This document shows positions 37,701 through 49,300 of a stretch of 64,000 nt of DNA, piece by piece. The DNA lies in contig NC_092364.1 of NCBI RefSeq assembly GCF_030848805.1, forward strand, positions 3,596,001 through 3,660,000, read 5' to 3'. Below the pieces are notes generated by a model. That model was given only the letters and a program-made list of their open reading frames with translations. It was not told the origin of the DNA and did no database searches. Origin of the DNA: Temnothorax longispinosus. Lineage: Eukaryota > Arthropoda > Insecta > Hymenoptera > Formicidae. A program made the position numbers and the translations under genes. How positions within the stretch are numbered: the first letter of the stretch is position 1; the number at the start of each line of letters is the position of its first letter.

Positions 37701-40700
37701 GTTACCAACAGCTTGTGTCTCTGTTTGGCAAATTTAAAAGTATCCTGCAATATGCAAGACAATTCTGCATATTTCTTTTCTTCATATAGATGTTGAATTT
37801 CGCCTAATTTTTGACCTCTACATAATAAAAAATTAAATTATAGTATCAGCTTTAATATATACAGTAACGTGGAACGTATAATAGTTAATATAAATATTTA
37901 AAAAATACCTTTGGATTGATGTAAGCTTTTTCTTCACAAGTTTGGCACTAATTTGAGAGTTATTTTTACAATTTAAGAGCATGATACATGGATTTAGGTT
38001 TCTACTTTCCATTTCATGCAGGCGATTTAATAACTGAAAAAATTCAGATCTATTTAGTTTGTAACAATAATTACTTTAATATTAATTTAATATTGCATGT
38101 TCTTACCAGTTCTAATGTTTCTATGACTATGTCTATATCACCTTGGCACAGAAAAATATTACTTTTAAGCCATAGAATTCTCAGCAATGTGTATAAATTT
38201 TCTTCCTTTAGAAGATCCTGTCTAACACTCGCAAATATAATATGTCCCAATTCTTCTGCTGGTATTCCAGTGCCAAGTTTATCTAATCTGCAATAAAAAT
38301 TTCATTTATACTACAAGAAGCTATTTTTATCAATATAAAGAAACAATTATTGGGGATCTTACGTTGGATTTGGCAAAGTATCTGGTTTATTATCTAGCCA
38401 TCTGTCTGTATGAAGCTCACCAAACAACAATGTCGCTTCAGTATCCAACTTCAAAACTTTGTCATTGGCATCTTCATCAAATGGTGATAAATGTGGAATA
38501 TGTTGTCTGAAAAAAGTATTTTTAATTCAAATCTTTCGCTTTTTAACATAGAAAATTAATCTCTATGCACCTACCTCATAAAGACGTATGCTTGTAGATA
38601 AATATCTGACATTCCTTTCGGCCATTCTTGGTTCCATTTAGTACATAAAAATTCTGCAAATTTCGTGATAATTATCATTAAATTGCTTTTACTGCTATGC
38701 TGGTTTATAAATGCGTCCACATCGGCGGTTTCTGCTTCTGTCCCAAAGTATTTCCGTGGTTGACTGTGCGGATAAAAATTAGATTAACATTATTAGGTAC
38801 ATATATTAACAAAGGCTTAAATTATAGGCAAATACCTTGTGTCAGGACTTGGCGATTTAGAACTCTCCGAGCTTTTGAGAGTTTCCACATTTTTATTATT
38901 CTCCTGATTCGCAAATAATTGATACATATCCATGGTGTCCATAGAATCTTCGACATTCCTACTAGCATCATCCTTAGTTAATCTTACCGTCTCAGGTCTG
39001 TAAAACAAATTACAAGAAATTATATTTTACAACTTCTAAACTAATTACATGTGTATATATAGTTATTTAATGTACATACAACAGAGTACTAGGAAACAAT
39101 CTTCTAAGCGTTTCCTCTAATTGAACATCATCCCTCTCCGCTTCCCTTCTGTTCGAACCTCTTACTCTCGCGGATCGTCTCATGCTGTTGCAACTCCAAG
39201 CCCATTGCTGCAAAAAGCATAGTGCACTTCTGCGCCGTTTCTTCACCTTCTGTCCTTCCTCCTTTCCATCGCCTTTCTCGGAATGAGCTTTACTACTGTC
39301 TGTTTTACACATTATATCGCTTGCTTTTTCCGCGCCTTTGTCAGAAGCCTTATCGCTTGATTTATCACTTTCCTTGTCACTAGATTTTTCATTAGGTACT
39401 CCATTATCCATGCCGTAGACGTCGTCTGTGACTTTGTCGCTCTCTAACTTGTCGACATTTGCGTCTGCTTCGGAGTGCATTTGTTCCTCCAATTCTATAT
39501 TTTTCGTTTCAATTTGTTCTTCGCACTGCAAACCATCCGTGTCAGACATTCTCAACGGATCCTCATCTTCGACTATTTGCACGTCGCTCGAGCAAGACTT
39601 TTTGTCCTCTTCAATTTCAATTTCCATTGCCGTGTCCGTATTAAAAATTTGATTGTCGTCCGACATCTCGCAATCTTCCGTTTCGATCTTAATAGGTTTG
39701 TCGTTATCATTCACTTCGTTCGGAATTGAGTCATTTTGCTGATCTACTTCCATCATAATTACATTACTTTCTACAGCCTCCCCCTCATTACTCGCTGCAT
39801 TTTTATCGCTAGGTTTTTGGACCGATAACACAATTTTGCTAACAAAATTCAAGTTATTTTCGGCGATATATCTATGCATGTCCAGCAGGCTTTCTCCGAG
39901 AGCCAGCCATGTACAGCTCGTTAAGGGCATTCTTAAAGTCAACTCCGGCAAGGGTTTCAGCGTAAACTCTGCCTTGCAAACTTCCGCCCACTTTCTGGAA
40001 ACCTCCTTCGCCTCCGCCAACAATTTGTCACCTAATACATGATCGTATTCGGTATACAAGGGTGGGTCTAACTGCCAGTCGCTATTGTACAATTTGTAAC
40101 ATTCTTCCATACACGGAATGTCTTTAAATATCTTGTCACGGAAAGCTAGACCCTTCACATAACAAGGATCCATCTCCAATGCCACAGAAATATACAACAG
40201 ACAATTCATATAATCAGGAACGGCGTATAAGGCAGTTATTAGGTTGTCCAAGCACGGCCAGTGATTGAAATTACACTTCAGGCCTTGCTTGAATGACGAG
40301 CAAGCCAGTTCCAGGTTGGAAGTCTTCATGGCCAACGTGCCGATCCTGTACCACAGCGTCACGTCGGAATCGTCCAGGTTCGCAGCCTTCCAGTAATTCT
40401 CCACGGCGTCTTCGTAATTCTCGCAAGCCGCCTGAATGGCGCCGATGTTCTTGAAGCAGGAATATTTCAGAGACAGCATCGGTCTGGACCTGCCATCCGG
40501 CACCTCGGGCTTCTCCACTTCGTCCAACAGCTCGGTATCCAGGAGGTCCCTGAAGATAATCAGCGCTTCCTCTTGCTTGTTCTCCTTCAACAGTTCCAGG
40601 GCTTTGTTGTACTCGGTCAGCGCTATTTGTTCCTGGAAGAAATTATCTCACAATTATTTTATCCCACATATCAAGTGTATTCCTTCAGTATCAATTTAAT

Positions 40701-41067
40701 TATCGCTAACTTTACGATTATCAGTGCGCAATAATTTAGATTGCACACCTCGCTGGAGAGAGAGAGATGTATACAAGTTGCACGCACAATCTGGTTCCGA
40801 ATAGAGAACTCGGACATGGATTTGCGTGCGCTCGATCGTTTCGAGCATTAATTACGCACGCTGGATAAACAATGCTGATGCAAAGATGCGTTGTAAATTA
40901 ATGTAAACGGTAAGGAAACGGGGCAGGGAAGCGTCGGAGATTTTTTTTTAGGTTACATATCAATGTAAACAGACGTGGGGTACCTGCGCCTCCTTCGTGA
41001 TCGTGGGTACATCCTCCTCCTCGCTTTCCTCGCTCGACTCCTCGTTGAGCGCCGATATCTTCATCAT
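29271..41067 (-). CDS. CABIN1: Calcineurin-binding protein Cabin1-like, TPR protein
   Basis: CABIN1 is a nuclear scaffold that represses calcineurin and MEF2 and associates with the HIRA histone H3.3 chaperone complex. Nineteen complement exons: 40984-41067, 39080-40632, 38836-38997, 38575-38763, 38363-38506, 38107-38287, 37909-38033, 37625-37817, 37395-37548, 37172-37319, 36339-37103, 35886-36261, 34917-35798, 34550-34826, 34175-34428, 32216-32379, 31809-32079, 31153-31287 and 29271-31061. All phases match; 2615 aa. The N-terminal TPR region includes DVTLWYRIGTLA and NHWPCLDNLITALY, which is how I recognised the family. Low-complexity acidic and Ser/Thr tracts fill the middle (Ser/Asp-rich stretch in exon 14). 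The last exon carries an AT-hook-like GRPRGRPP (about residues 2048-2055), a PxIxIT-type PSISIT (about 2239-2244) and an acidic C terminus, VEIITLDD. Its 3' end was copied in the regucalcin duplication. Confidence 0.92.
31644..31697. repeat. TA microsatellite in a CABIN1 intron
   Basis: Alternating TA/TC-interrupted dinucleotide run in the intron between the CABIN1 exons at 31809-32079 and 31153-31287. No coding content. Confidence 0.9.
32519..34026 (+). CDS. Inosine-uridine preferring nucleoside hydrolase, nested gene
   Basis: Five exons: 32519-32583, 32765-32969, 33098-33269, 33387-33625 and 33718-34026; 329 aa. Members cleave the N-glycosidic bond of ribonucleosides. The family calcium/substrate motif is clear as VIDTDPGGDD (residues 33-42), and TVVTLGPLTTIATAI is also typical. 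Exon 1 encodes a hydrophobic start (ISKIMIILYVLCSTI) that looks like a signal peptide, so the protein may be secreted, as salivary insect homologues are. The conserved C-terminal Asp region reads PADGITMAIALQP; enzymes of the family often have His before that Asp and here I see Ala. The gene lies entirely within the CABIN1 intron between 34175 and 32379, on the opposite strand. Exon 1 is inferred from phase and hydrophobicity. Confidence 0.85.
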
Positions 41068-41754
41068 CCTGCTTGATTTCGCGCGGTGTCACTTATGTAC
41101 AAAACGTCAACAAAACAGCCGGTTTTCTAGCACGCCGCCATCGGGTCGGGGACCCACGAATTCGGTAGACGAGCTCGTCGAGCAGCCCTTCAGATGATCC
41201 AGATTTCCAGACAGGTTTCAATTAAGCGCACGCGAGATTCGAGTCGTTCGCTCGATCACGCCTACGATCCTTCCTCGCCTTCTCCAGCGTTCCTTTCGCA
41301 CGTGGATTCAGTCTTCCGCGTAGCGGAAAAAATGCGGCTGAAAAAACGAGAAAATAGGTGAATTTATATTCGCGCCGGGTGCAAGAAGAGTGCAGTCGAG
41401 GCGAGCGGCGAGCGTACGTATGTACGTACCCACGAGACGAAATCATCTGCGGTGATCTGCGGGACCGAAGACAGGTATCTCGCCGCTTGCGTGCGGCGAG
41501 AGGAGCGATTGAACTTTTAACTTGTTTATCTCGCTCGGCGCGATACAAGTAGGATGTTGTTACGGTGCGCGCAGCGGCCGGGGTGCGTTAACCGTATGCC
41601 GCCGATCACGTCGGTTCCAGCTTGTTGTTGGTCTCTATCTCTGTTTTCAGTTCGGACGATGTTGCTCGTCGGGAAATGGCACTGATCGAAAGAATCCCGC
41701 GTGAGAGGATGTTGTACGTCGAGGTAAGCATGTATACGCGCGTATAATTGCGCT
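41068..41754. promoter_or_regulatory. CpG-rich head-to-head region upstream of CABIN1
   Basis: A GC- and CpG-rich block between the CABIN1 start codon (41067) and the next duplicated unit. A possible plus-strand first exon ends at GTCGAG before GTAAGC (41723/41724). It contains a short frame from ATG at 41676, but that frame (phase 0) does not join to any acceptor I can see in the membrane-protein gene downstream. It is best read as a bidirectional promoter plus an untranslated exon. Confidence 0.45.
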
Positions 41755-43993
41755 AATACGCCAGCCTCGGCGAATAAAGTGTTATCGGTACACCAGCAGA
41801 TTGCGTCAAGTGTATCTCTAGATGCGTTAGAGAATCGGCTGACAGTAGAGAAAATTTATAGCGTATATAAGTAACTTGGATGTCTGATCCTGGTATTGTC
41901 AGTATACACTTGGGAACGTACCCTTTTGATAGACTGGCGTCAACTGTGTCCACGGTACGCTTGTGTTTTGCCGGGAGAACCTGGTAGCAAGTTCAACTTT
42001 GATCGAATTCTGATTAACTTGGTTGGCGATTAATTCAACCGGCAGAATCGCTTTCTAAATCCTTTTATCTTTAATCTAATCTTTTTTCTCATATATTGAA
42101 TTTATAATTCTATGTTAAAATTGTGCAGATGTTGCTTGATTAAGCTAATTGGAGTTTGACCGTGGTCATTCAATCTGATGACAGATTGGCAACAGAACCC
42201 GAGCAGTATCTGTCATCTTACAAATGAAATATTATTTATATGGCAGATACGAAACGACAGGTTTTTCTCCATTTCTCTTGTCAATTTGCCATCGAGTGGA
42301 TTCAATATTTTAGATTTCCGTTAACATTTCGTGGATAAAATCTGTAGTAGACACTTGATTTGACTATTTAGGACGATTTCATAGTGATAAAACTTGCTTG
42401 GCACTGAATTTGAATTAACTGTTGTTAGTAACGCAATTACACCACGCATTACGACCACGTTAGAAAAATGTACAAGATTTAAAATGTGAAGCATATCTTC
42501 TATTATAATATTTGATTCAATAATCACGAATGTTTTCATTGTATACATTATGTTACATGATGTCGCATTTTTCTGAAAGTTATACAGATGATTGTCTCGT
42601 TTTATTTTCATAATAAAATTCACTTTCTATCTTAGACGGTATGACAGGATTTAAATAAAAGTTGCAAGTAAAAACATCGGTTTATAAACACGTAGTGTTT
42701 ACATCACTGCTCTTAAAACTCACGGTAAACAATAAAAAATTGTTTTGTTGATGTTCGTGTTTAATGTAAAAATGGAAGAAATTATTTCTATATAATATTA
42801 TATACTATCATATTGAGAATGACGCAAATCAGTAACAGTCTTTAATGAGAATGTTTTATACAATAAACATTGTTAGATTACAGAAGAGTTAAGGCTGTGG
42901 ACATTGCAACGTACAAATAAAGAAAACGTGACAACGGCATTTAACTTTATTATACGTATTCTATAGCTTCTAAAGCTATAGGAATAATAATAAATAATGA
43001 GTTGTAACAAGCAATAATTTAAGATTAAAATTTAAACATTCAACAAGGCATCCTTACCGTTGACTGTATTCTAACAAGATGTGTAAAGTATATTACAATC
43101 CATTCTTGGCACTTTAAATCACCATACAAACAAAAAATTCCCTTTTTACATAATGGAAAACTCATTGATAGATGTAAAAGTCAGAATTAACTTCAAAAAT
43201 TATAAATGATAATTTTTTTATACTGTTTCAGTTACTGTATTAATAATATAAATTGACACAAGTATGTACATCGCAGGAGACCAGTTGAGAGATGATACGC
43301 GAACCGTAGATACAAGACGTGCGCTTGATTCTGCAATTGAAAAATACAAAAGTATTATAATAAAATCGCCTTCTTCCATTTATAGACTTAACCGGAATTG
43401 GCAATTAGGTGAGCATATGATATAAAAATATACAAGATATTGTTTTCTATATAAGATTTTTTAGAACAAGTTTAACGTAATGTAATTATTTCTTTTTATA
43501 GAACCTGAAATGAGACATTATTGGGCTGCATCCTTCTTGTTACCAGTCGGATCAATTTTTGTTCTTGCAGTGGTTGTTTTATTAATGGTAACGACTTAAA
43601 ATTTATTGTAATCATAATCACTTTATTGATGGAATGTTCAATTAAAATTTAAAATTTCAAACGGCCTTTACAGGTACTGTTCAAACGATGTCCTCACACG
43701 GTAGCCGCAATTGTTACTGCACTGCTCACCATCGTTATCATATTGACAGCTATATTGTCACTTAATCACGATCCAGTTTATACTTAATGCATTTATACCA
43801 AATAATTATATATGTATATTGACTTATATATATTGACCAAATAATTATATATATGTCTAAGTCTTTCTTCCATATATACATTGAACTGGGAGTTCAAAAC
43901 TGATATATACAAGAATTTTTGTGATACTTATACATATTGAATAAATGGATATGTTACTTACCACTAGGTTGTACTTGTTCATTCATCATTTAG
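41755..43993. repeat. Tandem duplication, unit 1 (small membrane protein plus NUP160 tail)
   Basis: Direct tandem copy of 43994-46419. It starts at AATACGCCAGCCTCGG (41755) and ends in a fragment of the NUP160 last exon, ATTCATCATTT (43981-43991), before jumping to AATACACCAGCTTCGG. The fragment at 43961-43991 keeps the NUP160 codons for MMNEQ followed by a different end. Apart from the small gene, the unit is AT-rich non-coding DNA (41757-43260). Confidence 0.9.
43264..43787 (+). CDS. Small membrane protein of unknown function, copy 1
   Basis: Three exons: 43264-43408, 43502-43587 and 43674-43787; 114 aa. I do not recognise the family. The N-terminal ~45 residues are polar (QLRDDTRTVDTRRALDSAIE). 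They are followed by two hydrophobic segments, one around ASFLLPVGSIFVLAVVVLLM and one around AAIVTALLTIVIILTAILSL, separated by a short basic loop with FKRCPH. The tail is NHDPVYT. This suggests a two-pass hairpin membrane protein with both ends on the same side. An in-frame stop lies just upstream, so either translation starts at 43264 or an acceptor at CATCGCAG (43270-43277) joins an unseen first exon. Retained splice sites in frame support a real gene. Confidence 0.6.
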
Positions 43994-45491
43994 AATACAC
44001 CAGCTTCGGCGAATAAAGTGTTATCGGTACACCAGCAGATTGGGTCAAGTTTCTCTGGATGCGTTATAGAATATGCTGACAGTAGAGAAAATGTATAACG
44101 TATATAACTTGGATGTCTGATCCTGGTCTTGTCAGTATACTTGGGAACGTACCCTTGATAGACTGGCGTCAACTGTGTTCACGGTACGCTTGTGTTTTGC
44201 CGGCAGAACCTGGTAGCAAGTTTAACTTTGATCAAATTCTGATTAACTTGGTTGGCGATTAATTCAACCGGCAGGAGCGGTTTCTAAATCCTTTTATCTT
44301 CAATCTAATCTTTTTTTTCATGTATTTTGAATTTATAATTCTATGTTAAAATTGTGCAGATGTTGCTTGATTAAGCTAATTGGAGTTTGACCGTGGTCAT
44401 TCAATCTGATGACAGATTGGCAACAGAACTCGAGCAGTATCTGTCATCTTACAAATGAAATATTATTTATATGGCAGATACGAAACGACAGGTTTTTCTC
44501 TATTTCTCTTGTCAATTTGTCATCGAGTGGATTCAATATTTTACATTTCCGTTAACATTTTGTGGATAAAATCTGTAGTAGACACTTGATTTGACTATTT
44601 AGGACGATTTCATATAGTGATAAAACTCGCTTGGCACTGAATTTGAATTAACTGTTGTTAGTAACGCAATTACACACATACGACCACGTTAGAAAAATGT
44701 ACAAGATTTAAAATGTGAAGCATATCTTCTATTATAATATTTGATTCAATAATCACGAATGTTTTCATTGGTATACATTATGGTTACATGATGTCACATT
44801 TTTCTGAAAGTTATACAGATGATTGTCTCATTTTATTTTCATAATAAAATTTACTTTCTATCTTAGACAGTATGACAGGATTTAAATAAAAGTTGCAAGT
44901 AAAAACATCGGTTTATAAACACGTAGTGTTTACATCACTGCTCTTAAAACTCACGGTCAACAATAAAAAATTGTTTTGTTGATATTCGTGTTTAATGTAA
45001 AAATGGAAGAAATTATTTCTATATAATATTATACTATCATATTGAGAATGACGCAAATCAGTAACAGTCTTTAATGAGAATGTTTTATACAATAAACATT
45101 GTTAGATTACAGAAGAGGTAAGGCTGTGGACGTTGCAACGTACAAATAAAGAAAACGTGGCAACGCATTTAACTTTATTATACGTATTCTGTAGCTTCTA
45201 AAGCTATAGGAATAATAATAAATAATGAGATGTAACAAGCAATAATTTAAGATTAAAATTTAAACATTCAACAAGGCATCCTTACCGTTGACTGTACTCT
45301 AACAAGATATGTAAAGTATATTACAATCCATTCTTGGCACTTTAAATCACCATACAAACAAAAAATTCCCTTATTACATAATGGAAAACTCATTGATAGA
45401 TGTAAAAGTCAGAATTAACTTCAAAAATTATAAATGATAATTTTTTTATACTGTTTCAGTTACTGTATTAATAATATAAATTGACACAAGT

Positions 45492-45765
45492 ATGTACATC
45501 GCAGAAGACCAGTTGAGAGATGATACGCGAACCGTAGATACAAGTGAGCTTGATTCTGCAATTGAAAAATACATAAGTATTAGGCTTAAACAGAATTTGC
45601 ATTTAGGTGAGCATCTGATATAAAAATAATACAAGACATTGTTTTCTACATAAGATTTTTTTTATAATGGGCTGCATCCTTTTTGTTACATGTCGGATCT
45701 GTTGTTATTCTTGCAGTAGTAGTTTTATTAATGGTAACGACTTTAAATTTATTGTAATCACGATC

Positions 45766-45816
<51 letters not shown>

Positions 45817-46000
45817 GGAATATTCAATTAAAATTTAAATTTTCAAACGGCCATTACAGGTACTGTTCGAACGAAGTCCTCATACGGTAGCCGCAATTAT
45901 TACTGCACTGCTCATCATCGTTATCATACTAACAACTATATTGTTACTTAATGACGATCCAGTTGATCTAGTTGATCTAGCTGATCCAGTTTATACTTAA
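45492..46000 (+). pseudogene. Small membrane protein, copy 2, exon 2 truncated
   Basis: Duplicate of the gene at 43264-43787. Exons 1 (45492-45606) and 3 (45860-46000) are open. The acceptor and first part of exon 2 are deleted near 45660, removing the EPEMRHYW-type segment and the first hydrophobic stretch's usual splice context. One in-frame rescue is visible: an internal TTCTTGCAG (ends 45715) after a pyrimidine-rich stretch would give a 17-base exon, 45716-45732. It restores phase on both sides and gives a 90-aa protein with one clear hydrophobic segment. The tail is lengthened by a GTTGATCTA repeat (DPVDLVDLADPVYT). I call it a probable pseudogene, with a shortened functional form as the alternative. 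Confidence 0.55.
45768..45813. repeat. TA microsatellite
   Basis: TA dinucleotide run in the last intron of the second small-gene copy, absent from the matching intron of copy 1 (43588-43673). Confidence 0.9.
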
Positions 46001-46025
46001 TGCATTTATACCAAATAATTATATA

Positions 46026-46255
46026 TATTGAAATCACAGACAAAAAAGCAGCGGCCGTAACAAGGTGTTGGTGTTCATATATTCTATATTAATTAAATGG
46101 TTTCATAGTTTACTCTGAATTCAACGAACTGTTGCGTTAATCGACTTAATTGTACGACACTGAGGATAGTCCTATATAGGTCCGAAACGTCTGTAATTTT
46201 TTAATTAATATAGAATATTTGTCTGTGATGTTAATTTTTTATGCCTTCATTTTTA
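46026..46255. mobile_element. Insertion with terminal inverted repeats, unit 2 only
   Basis: An insertion missing from unit 1 at the same place. It is bounded by ATCACAGACAAA (46033-46044) and its complement TTTGTCTGTGAT (46218-46229). A second inverted pair lies inside, ATTCTATATTAATTAAA (from about 46080) and TTTAATTAATATAGAAT. The middle has CACTGAGGATAGTCC and GGTCCGAAACGTC, which recalls hammerhead-ribozyme-like or retroelement-tail motifs. No protein is encoded, so it is non-autonomous. Confidence 0.55.
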
Positions 46256-46396
46256 TATTTATATATATATTGACTTATATATATTGTATAAGTCTTTCTT
46301 CCATATGTACATTGAACTGGGAGCTCAAAACTGATACATACAAGAATTTTTGTGATACTTAGGTATACATATTGAATAAATAGATGTTACTTACCA

Positions 46397-49300
46397 CTAA
46401 GATTGTTCATTCATCATTTTCATTTTAATCATGTCTTCCGAAACGCGTTTTACAGTTTTCAGATAGCTCTCCAACGTTGCGTTTAATCTCTCGTAGCTCT
46501 AAAATATAAATCGCAGCATTAATATCAAGTTACGGTAATAATATAAGTATAAAAATATACTTGAAAATATACATTTAATATATACCTCTTTATGAGCAGA
46601 GTCTTTACTCAAGTGCTTTAATTCACTTAACAATACTTCTATGGTATTATGTGGTAACCAAACAGACGGCGCGGTAGCTACTAATGGTGTTTCAAGACCA
46701 AAATATTCTTTACCGCTACCTAATACCGCGTTAATATAATCTACCGCTAAGTCGGTGGCTTCCACTAGACGACCCGTATTTAGCATGAGACGTAGAAGTT
46801 CTGAGGCGTTTCGCTTCTACAATAATTTTTATGTGAATATAATATTTTATAAATCTAGAAATACTACATATAAATTTGACTGAGTAGTTACCTTATACGA
46901 TATTAATAACCATTGTGGTAGAAAAGCTCCTTCCTGCAATAATTTTTGCGCAACGGCCTTATGTAATTCGCAGTTATCACTCTCTTCGTGCTTCAATGTG
47001 AAGTACTCCAATAGTCTCCAAGCGGTGTTCGTAATAGTTGTATTAGATATTCCAATATCTGAAAAAGAATATTGACCGTCATATATTTCTTGGAAAAAAT
47101 ATTCCGCAGCAACGGTTTACAAAAATTATAATAATTATGCGAACCAAATATATCATTTTGTATTAGCCAATCCCAGGCATTTGGATCTTCGCGTTGACTT
47201 AGTTTGATGCATTGAGAGGTCAAGCTTTTGAGTACAGAGGCTTTACTAATTTTAAATACATCACATAAATGTAACGCTGTTGCGTACAAACCAGTGCTAC
47301 ACAAGGTGACGATAAGCTCGGATAGTTCTGAAATATATAAACATATTTTTTTTAGAATAATCCAATTTTTAAATTATAATAAAATCCATTCATTTTCCTT
47401 GTAAAGATAAATTACGTAGTTAAAAGACATTTACCGGTATGGGTGACTATATGCATTTCCGAATTCACTTTCGATATTTTTAATCTTGCGTCTACTATAT
47501 AATATTCTTTTTTGATGTCATCTAATTCGAGCACTTCAATTTGTTTCTTTATCTTGTAATGCGATACTTCTTTTCCGTCAATGCTTCTCTTCTTTTGTGG
47601 ATTTGACGAGTTCATCTCGCTGGGGATGCTCTGATCAATTACCGGCCTTACGATCCATCTGTACTTCTCCCTTACATGATGCAAAGCATTGATACACGCC
47701 AGTAAACATTGTGCTTGCTTCGCTATAATCGGCGTGGAGTGAGGTTCTTGACTTAAACGCATGGCTTGTTCGTACATTATGGACGCGGCTGTGAAAATAT
47801 TAAAGAAATTTGTAGCAACGTGACATAGATGCCCACAATTATAGAACAAGAAACTCACCTTTTCGCATATTTTGCTTATTGATATGGAAACTGTATAGAA
47901 AATTATAATAATTGTTTTCCATAAGATCGACGCTTCTGGCTCTACCTTCTACTATTCTTTCGAGATCCTCGTACATATCGACGTAGGGAAAAGAAATCAA
48001 ATCTATTAACAATTTCTTTTCGAATAACGTAACAACCAATTGCCGTAAGCAGTCCACTCTGCGCACGGGGTCTGGATTCGCATTCAGGCAATGGTAAGCT
48101 TCCGTGTGATGACCCAGACTCAAATGTTGTGCGAATATTATGGAGTGAAGCGTCGGTAAATTCGGATCATCCGCGTCGGCAGTTGTTATGGCCGTTTCGG
48201 CGATCTCTATGATACAGTCGGACGCATTATGTTCCTCAAACAATTTGATAACTTTCAGGTAATAATGAACTAGATCCTTATTTTTCGATGTCATGTTAGA
48301 ATTGAGTAAGGCATCCACTAAAAACACGTCGGTCAATATTCCGTTGGAAGCACGAAGAAAATGATCGCACGCCTTTTGCATCTCTCCCATTTCCAATAAG
48401 GCAACGGCTAGTATAAATTTCCTCGAGGCGCTGTTCCATTCGCACCACATATTCAGAAGTCTCACGTATTCTTGAACAAGCAGGAATTGGCAACTGGAGA
48501 GTAACCATTCGGGGAAGATAAAATTTCCGGATATCGGCCATCTAATTGCTTTGTTTAAGAAAATATGAAGAGACAATGAATCTGGATTTCACGCAAACTG
48601 CTAAGACTGATTTATGTTATTAAAGGATACACAAGTTGCGCGAGAAGCGTCACATGCGTTAGCATACTGTAATGCCACGGTATCAGAGCGGTTGAGTCCA
48701 TATTCGCTTGGGCCATCAGAATATGAGCGTGTTTCGCACCGCTACTGTGAATAAACAGTTCTAACAGCGAGAGAGATCGGTGCTGCCTTTGTCCAACATT
48801 AATTCGCGAATCAGCGAGCTTAAGAGTTGAAAGACGCTGGGAGCTGGATTCGCTGAAATTTTATAATTTTTTTTATACGTTTTCACGATGCTGTTTAGAT
48901 ATCGTGTAATAATAGGAAATAAATTTATATAGTTTTTACACTACATTAAAACGATGTAAGACTTACAGTAATGATTGCGAAGGCGTATACGTTGCTGTCG
49001 ATTCGCATATCCATGTGACGACATAGTAAGCTTGAGTAAGTACAACGGTTCTCGGCGCCAACGATGATCTTATAGTGTGTAAAGATCTCAAATTACACAT
49101 CTCAGGACGCCTCAGTATGAGTTGTTGCAGCATCAATAAATCCCTGCAGATGGAGAATCTCAAGAGCGCTATTTGCGTTATGGTTTCCGCCACCGCGGAA
49201 ATTCCTAGTTGACTGCCAAATAGATGACTGACGTTCAACAAGATCTTCGAAGTATCGTGATCATCGTCAAATTGCAGCTTATTTGGCTGCCCAAGATCAT

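Larger units (their letters stand above)
43994..46419. repeat. Tandem duplication, unit 2
   Basis: Second unit of the duplication, ending in the intact NUP160 last exon. Compared with unit 1 it has lost about 65 bases around the second exon of the small gene. It has gained a TA microsatellite (about 45768-45813) and contains a ~230-base insertion at about 46026-46255. Confidence 0.9.

Noticed and set aside
41676..41723. A 16-codon coding first exon for the small membrane protein gene.
   Set aside because: It ends in phase 0, while the visible acceptors before the conserved frame need phase 1 or 2; spliced products would hit a stop at once.
42321..42623. A 100-codon complement frame in the third duplication.
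   Set aside because: The matching part of unit 2 carries indels that break the frame, and the translation is AT-driven low complexity.
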